A stretch of DNA of 64,000 nucleotides from Streptomyces sp. HPF1205 (GCF_020400825.1 NZ_JAINVH010000001.1:62001-126000), one strand, 5' to 3'; positions 26,596 to 36,474 are shown, numbered from the stretch's first letter. Program-made: numbers and translations. Notes: generated from the sequence alone by a model not told the origin.

Positions 26596-27129
26596 ATGAT
26601 CCGTGGTGAAAAAGTAGCCCTGCGCGCGCAGCGCGAGGACGACGTACCGATTCTGCACGAGGAGCTCTACGAGGACGTGGTCACGCGCTCGCGTGGCGAC
26701 AACCGGCCCTGGCTCCCGCTGCCGCCCTCGCAGTCCCCGCTGGCGGCCGGAGAGCCGTCGGACGGGCACGCGTTCTTCGCGGTCGTCGAGCTGGCATCCG
26801 GCGAACTCGCGGGGCAGGCCGGGCTGTGGGGCATCAACACCCACAGCCGCTACGCCCACGTGGGCCTCGCCATGCGCCCCGCCTTCCGCGGCCGCGGCCT
26901 CGGCGCGGACGCCGTCCGCGCCCTTTGCGTCTACGGCTTCACCGTCCGCGGCCTGCGCCGCCTCCAGATCGAGACCCTGGCCGACAACCCCGCCATGATC
27001 GCCGTCGCCGAGGCCACCGGCTTCCGGCGCGAGGGCACCCTGCGCCGCGCCGCCTGGGCCTACGGGCGGGAAGTCGACGAGGCCCTGTTCGGCCTGCTCG
27101 CCGACGAATGGACGGGCGCGCCGACCTGA
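26596..27129 (+). CDS. GNAT N-acetyltransferase (RimJ/RimL type)
   Basis: 177-residue acetyltransferase. The acetyl-CoA-binding motif is FRGRGLGADAVRALC and the C-terminal part LQIETLADNPAMIAVAEATGFRREGTLR is typical of the RimJ/RimL group. The substrate may be a protein N-terminus or a small amine. There is no Shine-Dalgarno before ATG 26596; TAGCAA about 8 bases upstream with TTGATC 17 bases before it suggests a leaderless transcript. Divergent from the kinase gene. Confidence 0.88.
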   Translation: MIRGEKVALRAQREDDVPILHEELYEDVVTRSRGDNRPWLPLPPSQSPLAAGEPSDGHAFFAVVELASGELAGQAGLWGINTHSRYAHVGLAMRPAFRGRGLGADAVRALCVYGFTVRGLRRLQIETLADNPAMIAVAEATGFRREGTLRRAAWAYGREVDEALFGLLADEWTGAPT

Positions 27130-27239
27130 TCGCGCGAGGGCGGTGGGCGCGAGCGGCCCGGCGCCGCTCCCCGCGAGCCCGGCCCGGTGATCGGGACACG
27201 GCAGGGGCATCGGGCACGGTTGCCCCTTACGCTGAGCGG

Positions 27240-28718
27240 ATGGCCGAGGTCAGGACGCGCGGTGAGCGGGGGACACCCGGGGTCGGGGACGAGCGCGAGG
27301 GCGTGCTCGGGCGGCGGTACCGGGCGCTGACGCTGGGCATCGTGTCCGTCGTGCTGCTGATCGCCTTCGAGGCGACGGCGGTCGGCACCGCCATGCCCGT
27401 CGCCGCCCGTGAGCTGCACGGGCTCGGGCTGTACGCCTTCGCCTTCTCCGGCTTCTTCACCACCTCGCTGCCGGCCATGGTGGTCAGCGGGCAGTGGTGC
27501 GACCGCAAGGGCCCGCTCGCGCCGCTGTCGGCGGGCATCGCCGCCTTCGCCGCCGGACTCGTCGTCAGCGGCACCGCCCGCGCGATGTGGCCGTTCCTGC
27601 TGGGCCGGGCGGTCCAGGGCCTGGGCGGCGGACTGGTGATCGTCGCGCTGTACGTCGTCGTGGGCCGCGCCTACCCGGAGCGCCTGCGCCCCTCCGTACT
27701 CGCCGCCTTCGCCGCGGCCTGGGTCGTCCCCTCGATCGTCGGCCCCCTGGTCTCCGGCACCGTCACCGAACAGCTCGGCTGGCGCTGGGTGTTCCTGTCC
27801 ATCCCGGCCCTGGTCGCCCTGCCGCTCGCGGTGATGCTGCCGCCCCTGCGCCGTGCGCGGGCCGAGGACGAGGGCCGCGGCGCCGCCGAACCGGCGCCCG
27901 TCCCGCCCGCAGGTCCGCGCCCCGACCCGGGCCCGCGCGTCCGGCTCGCCGTCACCGTGGCCCTCGGGGCCGTCCTGCTGCAGTACGCCGGGCAGGACCT
28001 GCGGCCGCTGTCGGCGGTGCCCGCGGTGGCCGGCGCCGCGCTGCTCGGGCCCGCGGCGGTACGGCTGCTGCCGCGCGGGACGTTCCGGGCCGCCCGTGGG
28101 CTGCCCACGGTCGTGCTGATGCGCGGGGTGTGCGCGGGCACCTTCATGGCCGCGGAGAGCTTCGTCCCCCTGATGCTGGTCACCCAGCGGGGGCTGTCGC
28201 CGACCCTGGCCGGGCTGTCGCTGGCCGGCGGCGGCTCCACCTGGGCGCTGGGTTCGTACGTCCAGGCCCGGCCCCGTTTCGCCGCCGCACGCGAACGCAT
28301 GGTCCAACTCGGCATGCTGCTGTCGGGGTGCGCCATCGCCGCGGTGCCGCTTGCCCTGTGCCGGGCGGTCCCGCCGTGGACCGTGGCGGCCGCGTGGTGC
28401 GTGGGCGGGTTCGGCATGGGCCTGTCCATCGCCGCCATAGGGGTCCTGCTGCTCGACCTGTCGCCGCCGCGCGACGCCGGGGCGAACTCGGCCGCCCTCC
28501 AGGTCTGCGACGCGCTGTCGACCATCCTCCTCACCGCCGCGGCCGGCACGGTCTTCACCGCCCTCGGCGGCGGCTCCGTCGCCCCCTCCGCGACCGGCGC
28601 CACCGCCCACGCCGGCCACCCGGCGGCCTTCGCCGCGGTCTTCCTCCCGGCCGCGGCCATCGCCCTGGCGGGCGCGGGGATCGCGGCGCGGCTGCGGGTG
28701 GATGACACCCGCAAGTAG
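27240..28718 (+). CDS. MFS drug-efflux-like transporter
   Basis: 492-residue major facilitator protein with about 12-14 membrane helices. Helix 1 ends FEATAVGTAMPVAARELHG (drug:H+ antiporter motif D1-like), the loop 2-3 motif is WCDRKGPLAPL, and GRAVQGLGGG is seen in helix 4. A central Pro-rich loop (RGAAEPAPVPPAGPRPDPGP) joins the halves. The C-terminal half has STWALGSYVQAR and MGLSIAAIGVLLLDLS. Substrate unknown. The stop codon touches the toxin-antitoxin operator just downstream. Confidence 0.85.
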   Translation: MAEVRTRGERGTPGVGDEREGVLGRRYRALTLGIVSVVLLIAFEATAVGTAMPVAARELHGLGLYAFAFSGFFTTSLPAMVVSGQWCDRKGPLAPLSAGIAAFAAGLVVSGTARAMWPFLLGRAVQGLGGGLVIVALYVVVGRAYPERLRPSVLAAFAAAWVVPSIVGPLVSGTVTEQLGWRWVFLSIPALVALPLAVMLPPLRRARAEDEGRGAAEPAPVPPAGPRPDPGPRVRLAVTVALGAVLLQYAGQDLRPLSAVPAVAGAALLGPAAVRLLPRGTFRAARGLPTVVLMRGVCAGTFMAAESFVPLMLVTQRGLSPTLAGLSLAGGGSTWALGSYVQARPRFAAARERMVQLGMLLSGCAIAAVPLALCRAVPPWTVAAAWCVGGFGMGLSIAAIGVLLLDLSPPRDAGANSAALQVCDALSTILLTAAAGTVFTALGGGSVAPSATGATAHAGHPAAFAAVFLPAAAIALAGAGIAARLRVDDTRK

Positions 28719-28755
28719 TACCAGAATGGTACCGCTAGGTGGTACCATTCCGGTA
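28719..28755. promoter_or_regulatory. Inverted-repeat operator of the RHH-Doc module
   Basis: TACCAGAATGGTACC (28719-28733) and GGTACCATTCCGGTA (28741-28755) form an inverted repeat, 14 of 15 pairs, spacer of 7. The inner 10 bases GAATGGTACC are perfect. It starts directly after the transporter stop and includes the A of the antitoxin ATG, so repressor binding would block both transcription and initiation. Autoregulation by antitoxin or complex is the rule for such modules. Confidence 0.8.
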
Positions 28756-28955
28756 TGGCCATGAACCTGCGTCTTCGCGACGACCAGACGGACGCGCTCA
28801 AGCGGAGAGCCGAGGAGGAGGGCACCAGCATGCACGCCATAGTGCTCAAGGCGGTGGACGACTACCTGGCGCGTACGGCCAAGCAGGCCATGGTGCGCAG
28901 GACGGCGATGGAGCAGGCGGCCAAGTGGCGCGAGCTGATGGAGCGTCTCAAGTGA
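28755..28955 (+). CDS. Ribbon-helix-helix antitoxin
   Basis: 66-residue protein: a beta strand NLRLRDDQTDALKRRAEEEG then helices, the ribbon-helix-helix fold, with a C-terminal helix AMEQAAKWRELMERLK that would bind and inhibit the toxin. It should bind the overlapping inverted repeat as dimers. ATG at 28755 (alternative ATG at 28761) lies in the operator and has only AGGTGG 12 bases upstream. Overlaps the doc-like gene by GTGA, so antitoxin and toxin are translationally coupled. Confidence 0.88.
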   Translation: MAMNLRLRDDQTDALKRRAEEEGTSMHAIVLKAVDDYLARTAKQAMVRRTAMEQAAKWRELMERLK

Positions 28956-29347
28956 CCTATGTCTACCTGGATGCCGAGGACGCCCTCGTGATCGGGGAGG
29001 CCGCGTGCGACGACATGCAGATCGTGGTGCGGGACGCCGGACTGCTGGAATCCGCCGCGCACCGGCCGCGGGCCGAGATGTTCGGGCAGGAGGCGTATCC
29101 CGACCTGTTCGAGAAGGCCGCGGCCCTCCTGCAGTCGCTGGCCGTCAACCATCCGCTCTTCGACGGCAACAAGCGCACCGCGGTCCTGTCCTGCTTCTCC
29201 TTCCTCGCCATGAACGGTGTGCAGTTGCGGCCGGACATCGACGCGGCCGAGCGCCTGGTCGTCGACGTGGCCACCGGTGAACTGGACGAGGTCAAGTCCA
29301 TAGCGGAGGTCTTGCGCGCCCTCGCCCCGCCGGAGCCGGGTCTGTGA
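28952..29347 (+). CDS. doc: Doc/Fic-fold toxin (death on curing)
   Basis: 131-residue Fic-fold protein. The active-site loop His67-PLFDGNKR (67-75) matches HxFx[DN][AG]NKR of Doc, which phosphorylates EF-Tu at a conserved Thr and stops translation. It begins VTYVYLDAEDALVIGE, as in Doc homologues. GTG start overlaps the antitoxin stop (GTGA). His, Asn and Lys/Arg of the loop are intact, so the toxin looks active. Followed by a strong hairpin terminator; the pair is a free-standing transcription unit. Confidence 0.9.
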   Translation: MTYVYLDAEDALVIGEAACDDMQIVVRDAGLLESAAHRPRAEMFGQEAYPDLFEKAAALLQSLAVNHPLFDGNKRTAVLSCFSFLAMNGVQLRPDIDAAERLVVDVATGELDEVKSIAEVLRALAPPEPGL

Positions 29348-29358
29348 CCTCGGTCGCA

Positions 29359-29391
29359 CCGCCGGGCGCCTCTCGCGTGGGCGCCCGGCGG
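29359..29391 (+). terminator. Hairpin terminator after the toxin gene
   Basis: Perfect 12-pair stem CCGCCGGGCGCC / GGCGCCCGGCGG with a 9-base loop, 11 bases after the toxin stop. No T run follows, as is common in Streptomyces. Confidence 0.75.
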
Positions 29392-29489
29392 CCGCGCGCG
29401 GGCCCGGTACGCTGAGGCGGTTTTCGTACGGTCGCGGCCGCCGCCGGGGCCGTACGGTCCACCGGCCCCGACCCGACGTACCGGAGACC

Positions 29490-31280
29490 GTGACTACCAC
29501 CGCCTCGCATCCGCACCACCATCTCTCGCCCGCCTTCCCCGGCCGCGCCCCCTGGGGAACGGCGAACAAGCTGCGGGCCTGGCAGCAGGGGGCCATCGAC
29601 GCGTACGTGGCCAAGCAGCCCAGGGACTTCCTCGCGGTGGCCACGCCCGGCGCGGGCAAGACGACCTTCGCGCTGACGCTCGCCTCGTACCTGCTGCACA
29701 ACCACCTGGTCCAGCAGATCACCGTGGTCGCGCCGACCGAGCACCTCAAGACGCAGTGGGCGGACGCCGCCGCGCGGATAGGGATCAGGCTGGACCCGGA
29801 GTACAGCGCGGGGCCGGTCGGCCGCGACTACCACGGGGTCGCGGTGACGTACGCGGGCGTGGGCGTGCGCCCGATGCTGCACCGCAACCGGTGCGAGCAG
29901 CGCAAGACGCTGGTGATCCTGGACGAGATCCACCACGCCGGCGACAGCAAGTCGTGGGGCGAGGCGTGCCTGGAGGCGTTCGAACCGGCCACCCGGCGGC
30001 TGGCGCTGACCGGCACGCCGTTCCGCTCGGACACCAACCCGATCCCGTTCGTGACCTACGAGGAGGGCGCCGACGGCATCCGCCGCTCCTCGGCCGACTA
30101 CACGTACGGGTACGGCAACGCGCTCGCCGACGGCGTCGTCCGCCCGGTGATCTTCCTCAGCTACAGCGGCAACATGCGCTGGCGCACCAAGGCCGGCGAC
30201 GAGGTCTCGGCGAAGCTGGGCGAGCCGATGACCAAGGACGTCACCTCCCAGGCCTGGCGGACCGCCCTCGCGCCGACGGGGGAGTGGATCCCCAACGTCC
30301 TGAAGTCCGCCGACCAGCGCCTGACCGAGGTGCGCAAGGCCATCCCGGACGCAGGCGGCCTGGTGATCGCCACCGACCAGGACTCGGCCCGCGCGTACGC
30401 CAAACTGCTGAAGGAACTCACCGGGACCCGGCCCACCGTGGTGCTGTCCGACGACACCGGCGCCTCCAAGCGGATCGAGGAGTTCAGCTCGGGCCAGGAC
30501 CGCTGGATGGTCGCGGTCCGCATGGTCTCCGAGGGCGTGGACGTGCCCAGGCTGGCCGTCGGGGTGTACGCCACCACCATCTCCACCCCGCTGTTCTTCG
30601 CGCAGGCGGTGGGCCGTTTCGTACGGTCGCGGCGGCGCGGCGAGACCGCGAGCGTCTTCCTGCCGACCGTCCCGTCGCTGCTGGAGTTCGCCGGCGAGAT
30701 GGAGGCCGAGCGCGACCATGTACTGGACCGGCCCAGGAAGCAGGGCGAGGAGGACCTGTTCGCCGAGGAGGACAAACTCCTGGCGGAGGCGGAGAAGGCC
30801 GACGACGAGGTCACCGAGGACGACCAACTGCCCTTCGAGGCACTGGAGTCGGACGCGGTCTTCGACCGGGTGCTCTACGACGGCGCCGAGTTCGGCATGC
30901 AGGCGCACCCCGGCAGCGAGGAGGAGCAGGACTACCTCGGCATCCCCGGCCTGCTGGAGCCCGACCAGGTGCAGATACTCCTGCAGCGGCGGCAGGCCCG
31001 GCAGATCGCGCACAGCCGCAGGAAACCCGACGAGGAGGCCGACCTGCTCGAACTGCCCGCCGACCGGCGGCCGGTCGTCTCCCACCGCGAACTGCTCGAA
31101 CTGCGCAAACAGCTCAATACGCTCGTCGGCGCCTACCACCACCAGAGCGGCAAACCGCACGGCGTGATCCACAACGAACTGCGGCGGGCGTGCGGCGGGC
31201 CGCCGAGCGCGGAGGCGAGCGCGGGGCAGCTCACCGAGCGCATCAAGAAGGTTCAGGAATGGGCGACCCGCATGCGCTGA
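29490..31280 (+). CDS. DEAD/DEAH box (SF2) helicase
   Basis: 596-residue superfamily 2 helicase. Q-like region LRAWQQGAIDAYVAKQPRDF, Walker A ATPGAGKTT (51-59), Walker B DEIHH, motif III ALTGTPFR, motif V MVSEGVDVPR, and motif VI QAVGRFVRSRR are all present. A charged region (about 410-460, EEDLFAEEDKLLAEAEKADDE) and a helical C-terminus (HRELLELRKQLNTLVGAYHH) follow. It resembles the XPB/type III restriction helicase group; its role in repair or RNA metabolism is unknown. GTG at 29490 with CCGGAGACC before it. Confidence 0.88.
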   Translation: MTTTASHPHHHLSPAFPGRAPWGTANKLRAWQQGAIDAYVAKQPRDFLAVATPGAGKTTFALTLASYLLHNHLVQQITVVAPTEHLKTQWADAAARIGIRLDPEYSAGPVGRDYHGVAVTYAGVGVRPMLHRNRCEQRKTLVILDEIHHAGDSKSWGEACLEAFEPATRRLALTGTPFRSDTNPIPFVTYEEGADGIRRSSADYTYGYGNALADGVVRPVIFLSYSGNMRWRTKAGDEVSAKLGEPMTKDVTSQAWRTALAPTGEWIPNVLKSADQRLTEVRKAIPDAGGLVIATDQDSARAYAKLLKELTGTRPTVVLSDDTGASKRIEEFSSGQDRWMVAVRMVSEGVDVPRLAVGVYATTISTPLFFAQAVGRFVRSRRRGETASVFLPTVPSLLEFAGEMEAERDHVLDRPRKQGEEDLFAEEDKLLAEAEKADDEVTEDDQLPFEALESDAVFDRVLYDGAEFGMQAHPGSEEEQDYLGIPGLLEPDQVQILLQRRQARQIAHSRRKPDEEADLLELPADRRPVVSHRELLELRKQLNTLVGAYHHQSGKPHGVIHNELRRACGGPPSAEASAGQLTERIKKVQEWATRMR

Positions 31281-31563
31281 ACGGCGGGCCGCGGGCCCGC
31301 CGCACACCGTAAATGCGGTGGTGCGCACGGTGTTCGCGATGGCAGGATCCTCAAAGGCGGGTCAAAGTGGCGCCCGGATTGTGGACGACCTCTTCCGCTC
31401 AGCGGTACCCGCCGCTACGGTGCCGCTCACGCACGCGCCGTGGCAGTGCAGCCGCGTAGCGCAGCCGGTATGCCGACACCGGCGGCCTCTCCGCGTACTG
31501 CCCCGGGACCGGCAGTGCGTGCGACCCGTGAGATGCGCCGCTGATTCACGAGAAGGGGGCGTC

Positions 31564-32295
31564 GTGACCGCGGAGACGTCTCAAACGCTCGACCGGGGCC
31601 TGCGGGTCCTGAAGCTGCTCGCCGACACCGACCACGGGCTGACCGTGACCGAGCTGGCCGCCAGGCTCGGCGTGAACCGCACGGTGGTCTACCGGCTGCT
31701 GGCCACGCTGGAGCAGCACTCGCTGGTCCGCCGGGACCTGGGCGGGCGGGCCCGCGTCGGGCTCGGCGTCCTGGGCCTGGCCCACCAGGTGCACCCGCTG
31801 CTGCGCGAGGCCGCGCTGCCCGCCCTGCGGTCGCTCGCCGAGGACATCGGGGCCACCGCCCACCTCACCCTGGTCGACGGCAGCGAGGCGCTCGCGGTCG
31901 CCGTGGTCGAACCGACCTGGACCGACTACCACGTCGCCTACCGCACCGGCTTCCGCCACGCCCTCGACCGGGGCGCGGCCGGCCGCGCGATCCTGGCCGG
32001 CCGCGGCATGCAGCCCGCCGCCTGGGGCCCCGACGGCAAGCCGCAGGCGGGCGACGACGCCTACACCGAGACGGCCGCGCCGTCCGGGCCCCACGACACC
32101 CTGGGCAACCAGGCCCGCTACGTACTGACGCACGGCGAGCTGGAGGCCGGCGCGAGCGGCGCCGCCGCCCCCCTCCTCGGCGTGCCCGGCGTTGAGGGCA
32201 GCGTCGGCGTCGTCATGCTCGCCGAGTCCGTACCGGAACGGGTGGGCCCGCGGGTGGTGGAGGCGGCCATGGAGGTCGCGGACGCCCTGAGGTGA
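31564..32295 (+). CDS. IclR family transcriptional regulator
   Basis: 243-residue IclR regulator. N-terminal winged helix (about 5-62: SQTLDRGLRVLKLLADTD, LTVTELAARLGVNRTVVYRLLATLEQHSLVRR) and effector-binding domain (LREAALPALRSLAEDIGATAHLTLVDG ...). The ligand domain is slightly short, with an insertion-like GMQPAAWGPDGKPQAGDDAYTE. GTG at 31564 has AGGGGG 6 bases upstream. No clear target is next to it; the 283-base upstream gap holds no recognisable operator. Confidence 0.88.
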   Translation: MTAETSQTLDRGLRVLKLLADTDHGLTVTELAARLGVNRTVVYRLLATLEQHSLVRRDLGGRARVGLGVLGLAHQVHPLLREAALPALRSLAEDIGATAHLTLVDGSEALAVAVVEPTWTDYHVAYRTGFRHALDRGAAGRAILAGRGMQPAAWGPDGKPQAGDDAYTETAAPSGPHDTLGNQARYVLTHGELEAGASGAAAPLLGVPGVEGSVGVVMLAESVPERVGPRVVEAAMEVADALR

Positions 32296-32332
32296 CGCGG
32301 GCGCGCGGCACCTCCCCGGCCCGGCGCCGGCC

Positions 32333-32428
32333 GGCCCCCGGCGGACCCGCGCACGCCAACGTCGAGCGGGCCGCGGCAAACCCGCGCACGCCAACGCCGG
32401 CCGGGCCCCCGGCGGACCCGCGCACGCC
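32333..32428. repeat. 25-base direct repeat upstream of the Lon-type protease gene
   Basis: GGCCCCCGGCGGACCCGCGC followed by ACGCC occurs perfectly at 32333-32357 and 32404-32428. A third partial copy (AACCCGCGCACGCCAACG) lies between them near 32379-32396. The array lies directly before the promoter of the next gene and after the iclR stop. Function unknown. Confidence 0.8.
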
Positions 32429-32457
32429 GCCGTCGGCCGGTGTCATAGAGTCACCGC

Positions 32458-33246
32458 ATGCCGAACGTCTCGCGCCGCACCGCGATCCTCGCCGCCTGCG
32501 CGGCCCTCATCGCGGCGCTCCTGGTCGTCGCCGCCTTCGCCCCGCTGCCGGTGTCGATCGTCTACCCGGGCACGACCGCGAACGTTCTCGGCTCGTACAA
32601 GGGCGCCCCGGTGATCACGATCAGCGGCGCCCCGGTCCGCCGTACGACCGGTGAGCTGCGGATGGTGACGGTGGAGGCGACCGCGCCCAACGCCTCGGTG
32701 CACTTCTCCGACGTCTGGCACGCCTGGTGGAACAAGGACGTGGCCGCGATGCCGCGCGACGCGGTCTACCCCAGCGGGGGTTCGGTGAAGGACGCCGCCA
32801 AGGTCAACCGCCGCGAGATGCTCCAGTCGCAGCAGGCCGCCACCGCGGCCGCGCTGAAGCAGCTGGGCCTGTCCCCCTCGCAGGTGAAGGTGAGCCTGCA
32901 GCTCGGCGACGTCGGCGGCCCCAGTGCCGGCCTGCTGTTCACGCTCGGCATCATCGACAAGATCGACGGCGACGGCCACGGCGGCGACCTCACCGGCGGC
33001 CGGACGATCGCGGGCACCGGCACCATCGACGCCTCCGGCAACGTCGGCGCGGTCGGCGGGGTGCCGCTGAAGGAGTTGGCCGCCCGCCGCGACGGGGCGA
33101 CCGTCTTCCTCGTGCCGCGCGACGAGTGCTCGGACGCCAAGGCCCAGCTCCCCTCCGGCCTGCGGCTCGTCCCCGTCCGGACGCTGGACGGCGCCCTGTC
33201 CGCCCTGTCCGCCCTGCGGGCCGGCAAGCAGACCCCGACCTGCTGA
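32458..33246 (+). CDS. Membrane-anchored Lon-S16 protease domain protein (YlbL-like, PDZ-less)
   Basis: 262 residues: N-terminal membrane anchor (about 9-30), a beta-rich extracytoplasmic part (VSIVYPGTTANVLG, GELRMVTVEATAP), and a Lon-type S16 protease fold with the catalytic Ser156 in GDVGGPSAGLLF and Lys205 in GAVGGVPLKELAARRDGA. Related YlbL proteins of about 340 residues carry a PDZ domain between anchor and protease; here QSQQAATAAALKQLGL leads straight into the protease, so PDZ is missing. It presumably cleaves envelope proteins. Convergent with the Lrp gene. Confidence 0.85.
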   Translation: MPNVSRRTAILAACAALIAALLVVAAFAPLPVSIVYPGTTANVLGSYKGAPVITISGAPVRRTTGELRMVTVEATAPNASVHFSDVWHAWWNKDVAAMPRDAVYPSGGSVKDAAKVNRREMLQSQQAATAAALKQLGLSPSQVKVSLQLGDVGGPSAGLLFTLGIIDKIDGDGHGGDLTGGRTIAGTGTIDASGNVGAVGGVPLKELAARRDGATVFLVPRDECSDAKAQLPSGLRLVPVRTLDGALSALSALRAGKQTPTC

Positions 33247-33259
33247 CGGGGGCGAGCGG

Positions 33260-33276
33260 GGCCCGAAATCCGGGCC
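33260..33276. terminator. Small bidirectional hairpin
   Basis: GGCCCG-aaatc-CGGGCC, 6-pair stem in the 37-base gap between the convergent protease and Lrp genes; could end both transcripts. Confidence 0.5.
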
Positions 33277-33283
33277 ACGCGGC

Positions 33284-33751
33284 TCAGTCCCGGGCCGCCT
33301 GCTCGACCAGCGGGATGATCCGCAGCGGCACCGGGTTCTCCATCACGATCGCCGTCGAGGCCCGCACGATGCCCTCGAAGCCCACGACCCGGTCGATCAC
33401 CCGCTGGAGGTCCGCGTTGGAGCGGGCCACCAGGCGGCACAGCATGTCGCCCTCGCCGGTCGTGGTGTGCAGTTCGAGGACCTCCGGCACGCCGTCGAGG
33501 TGGTCGCGCACCTCCTGGCCCATGCCCTGCCTGATCTCCAGGGTGGCGAAGGCGGTCACCGGGTAGCCCAGGGCGGCCGGGTCGACCTGGGGGCCGAAGC
33601 CGCGGATCACGCCGTTCGCGCGCAGCCGGTCCAGCCGGGCCTGGACGGTGCCGCGGGCCACGCCCAGCCGCCGGGACGCCTCCAGCACGCCTATCCGGGG
33701 CTCGCGGTCCAGCAGCGTGATCAGCCGGCCGTCCAGCGCGTCGATTCCCAT
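33284..33751 (-). CDS. Lrp/AsnC family transcriptional regulator
   Basis: 155-residue feast/famine regulator: N-terminal winged helix (ALDGRLITLLDREPRIGVLEASRRLGVARGTVQARLDRL) and C-terminal RAM domain (AFATLEIRQGMGQEVRDHL, HTTTGEGDMLCRLVA). It is divergent from hppD with 124 bases between, the same arrangement as SCO2928-SCO2927, so it probably controls tyrosine breakdown in response to an amino acid. ATG at 33751 has GGAAGGCGGGCGGGG before it; an upstream start would overlap the divergent promoter. Confidence 0.92.
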   Translation of the reverse strand: MGIDALDGRLITLLDREPRIGVLEASRRLGVARGTVQARLDRLRANGVIRGFGPQVDPAALGYPVTAFATLEIRQGMGQEVRDHLDGVPEVLELHTTTGEGDMLCRLVARSNADLQRVIDRVVGFEGIVRASTAIVMENPVPLRIIPLVEQAARD

Positions 33752-33788
33752 CCCCGCCCGCCTTCCATGGTCATACTGCACAGATTGA

Positions 33789-34991
<1,203 letters not shown>

Positions 34992-35008
34992 CCCGCGGGA
35001 GGGCGCGG

Positions 35009-35038
35009 CCCCGGCCCCGCCTTCCCACGCGGCCGGGG
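35009..35038 (+). terminator. Hairpin after hppD
   Basis: CCCCGGCC (35009-35016), 14-base loop, GGCCGGGG (35031-35038), 17 bases after the hppD stop and before the oxidase gene. No T run; likely but not certain. Confidence 0.5.
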
Positions 35039-35056
35039 CGGTGACACGCTTGGCGC

Positions 35057-36427
35057 ATGCGCGACGAGCTGATCTCCGCCCTGGCCGCGGGGCTTCCCGA
35101 GGACACCCTGGTCACCGACCCGGACGTCATGGCGTCCTACGCCCGCGACATGGCGAGCTTCTCGCCGGCGGGCGCGCCCGCGGTCGTGGTGCTGCCGCGC
35201 ACGGTCGAGCAGGTCCGGCACGTCATGCGGACGGCCACCGCGCTGCGGGTGCCGGTCGTCCCGCAGGGCGCCCGCACCGGCCTGTCCGGGGCGGCCAACG
35301 CCGTCGACGGGTGCGTCGTGCTGTCGCTGACCCGGATGGACCGGATCCTGGAGATCGACCCGGTCGAGCGCATCGCGGTGGCCGAACCCGGCGTGGTCAA
35401 CGCGGTGCTGTCCCGCGCGGTCGCCGAGCGCGGCCTGTACTACCCGCCGGACCCCTCCAGTTGGGAGCAGTGCACCCTCGGCGGCAACATCGGCACCGGC
35501 GCGGGCGGACTGTGCTGCGTGAAGTACGGCGTCACGGCGGAGTACGTGCTCGGGCTCGACGTGGTGCTGGCCGACGGCCGGCTGCTGCGCACCGGCCGCC
35601 GTACCGCCAAGGGCGTGGCCGGCTACGACCTGACCCGGCTGTTCGTCGGCTCCGAGGGCACGCTGGGGATCGTGGTGAAGGCGGTGGTCGCGCTCAGGCC
35701 CGCCCCGCCGCGGCAGCTCGCGCTGGTCGCGGAGTTCGGTTCGGCCGCGGCGGCGAGCGACGCGATCTGCCGGATCATGGAGAGCGGCCGTACGCCCTCG
35801 CTGCTGGAGCTGATGGACGGCACCACGGTGCGGGCGGTCAACGCGATGGCCAGGATGGGGCTGCCGGAGAGCACGGAGGCGCTGCTGCTGGCCGCCTTCG
35901 ACACGGCGGATCCGGCGGCCGACCTGGCGGCGGTGGGCGCGGTGTGCGAGGCGGCGGGCGCGACCGAGGTCGTCCCGGCGGCCGACGCGGCCGAGTCGGA
36001 GATGCTGCTGCAGGCCCGGCGGCTGTCGCTGACCGCGCTGGAACGGGTCTCCACCGCGACGATGATCGACGACGTGTGCGTGCCCCGCGGCCGGCTCGGC
36101 GACATGCTCGACGGGGTCGCGGCCATCGCGAAGAAGTACGACCTGACCATCGGGGTGTGCGCGCACGCGGGCGACGGCAACACCCACCCCGTGGTGTGCT
36201 TCGACGCGCGCGACGAGGACGAGACCCGGCGGGCCCGCGAGTCCTTCGACGAGATCATGGAACTCGGCCTCGGCCTCGGCGGCACCATCACCGGCGAGCA
36301 CGGGGTGGGCCTGCTGAAGAAGGACTGGCTGGCCCGGGAGCTGGGCCCGACCGCGGTGGAGTTGCAGCGCGGGGTCAAGGCCGTCTTCGACCCGCTGGGA
36401 CTGCTCAACCCGGGCAAGGTGTTCTGA
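35057..36427 (+). CDS. FAD-linked oxidase (GlcD/D-lactate dehydrogenase type)
   Basis: 456-residue VAO-family flavoprotein. FAD-binding PCMH domain (VVVLPRTVEQVRHVMRTA, PQGARTGLSGAANA, GLYYPPDPSSWEQCTLGGNIGTGAGG, GSEGTLGIV) and C-terminal cap with AHAGDGNTHPVVCFD and GGTITGEHGVGLLKK, typical of glycolate oxidase subunit GlcD or D-lactate dehydrogenase. It oxidises a 2-hydroxy acid to the keto acid; which one is not clear. ATG at 35057. Convergent with ssgG. Confidence 0.92.
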   Translation: MRDELISALAAGLPEDTLVTDPDVMASYARDMASFSPAGAPAVVVLPRTVEQVRHVMRTATALRVPVVPQGARTGLSGAANAVDGCVVLSLTRMDRILEIDPVERIAVAEPGVVNAVLSRAVAERGLYYPPDPSSWEQCTLGGNIGTGAGGLCCVKYGVTAEYVLGLDVVLADGRLLRTGRRTAKGVAGYDLTRLFVGSEGTLGIVVKAVVALRPAPPRQLALVAEFGSAAAASDAICRIMESGRTPSLLELMDGTTVRAVNAMARMGLPESTEALLLAAFDTADPAADLAAVGAVCEAAGATEVVPAADAAESEMLLQARRLSLTALERVSTATMIDDVCVPRGRLGDMLDGVAAIAKKYDLTIGVCAHAGDGNTHPVVCFDARDEDETRRARESFDEIMELGLGLGGTITGEHGVGLLKKDWLARELGPTAVELQRGVKAVFDPLGLLNPGKVF

Positions 36428-36474
36428 GCGGCGGCGGGCAAGGTGTTCCGGGCGGCGGCGGGGGAAGGCCGCCC

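Noticed and set aside
28755..31280. Defence island made of toxin-antitoxin plus helicase
   Set aside because: Separate promoter and terminator, no nuclease, methylase or other defence gene, and the helicase looks like a conserved chromosomal gene.
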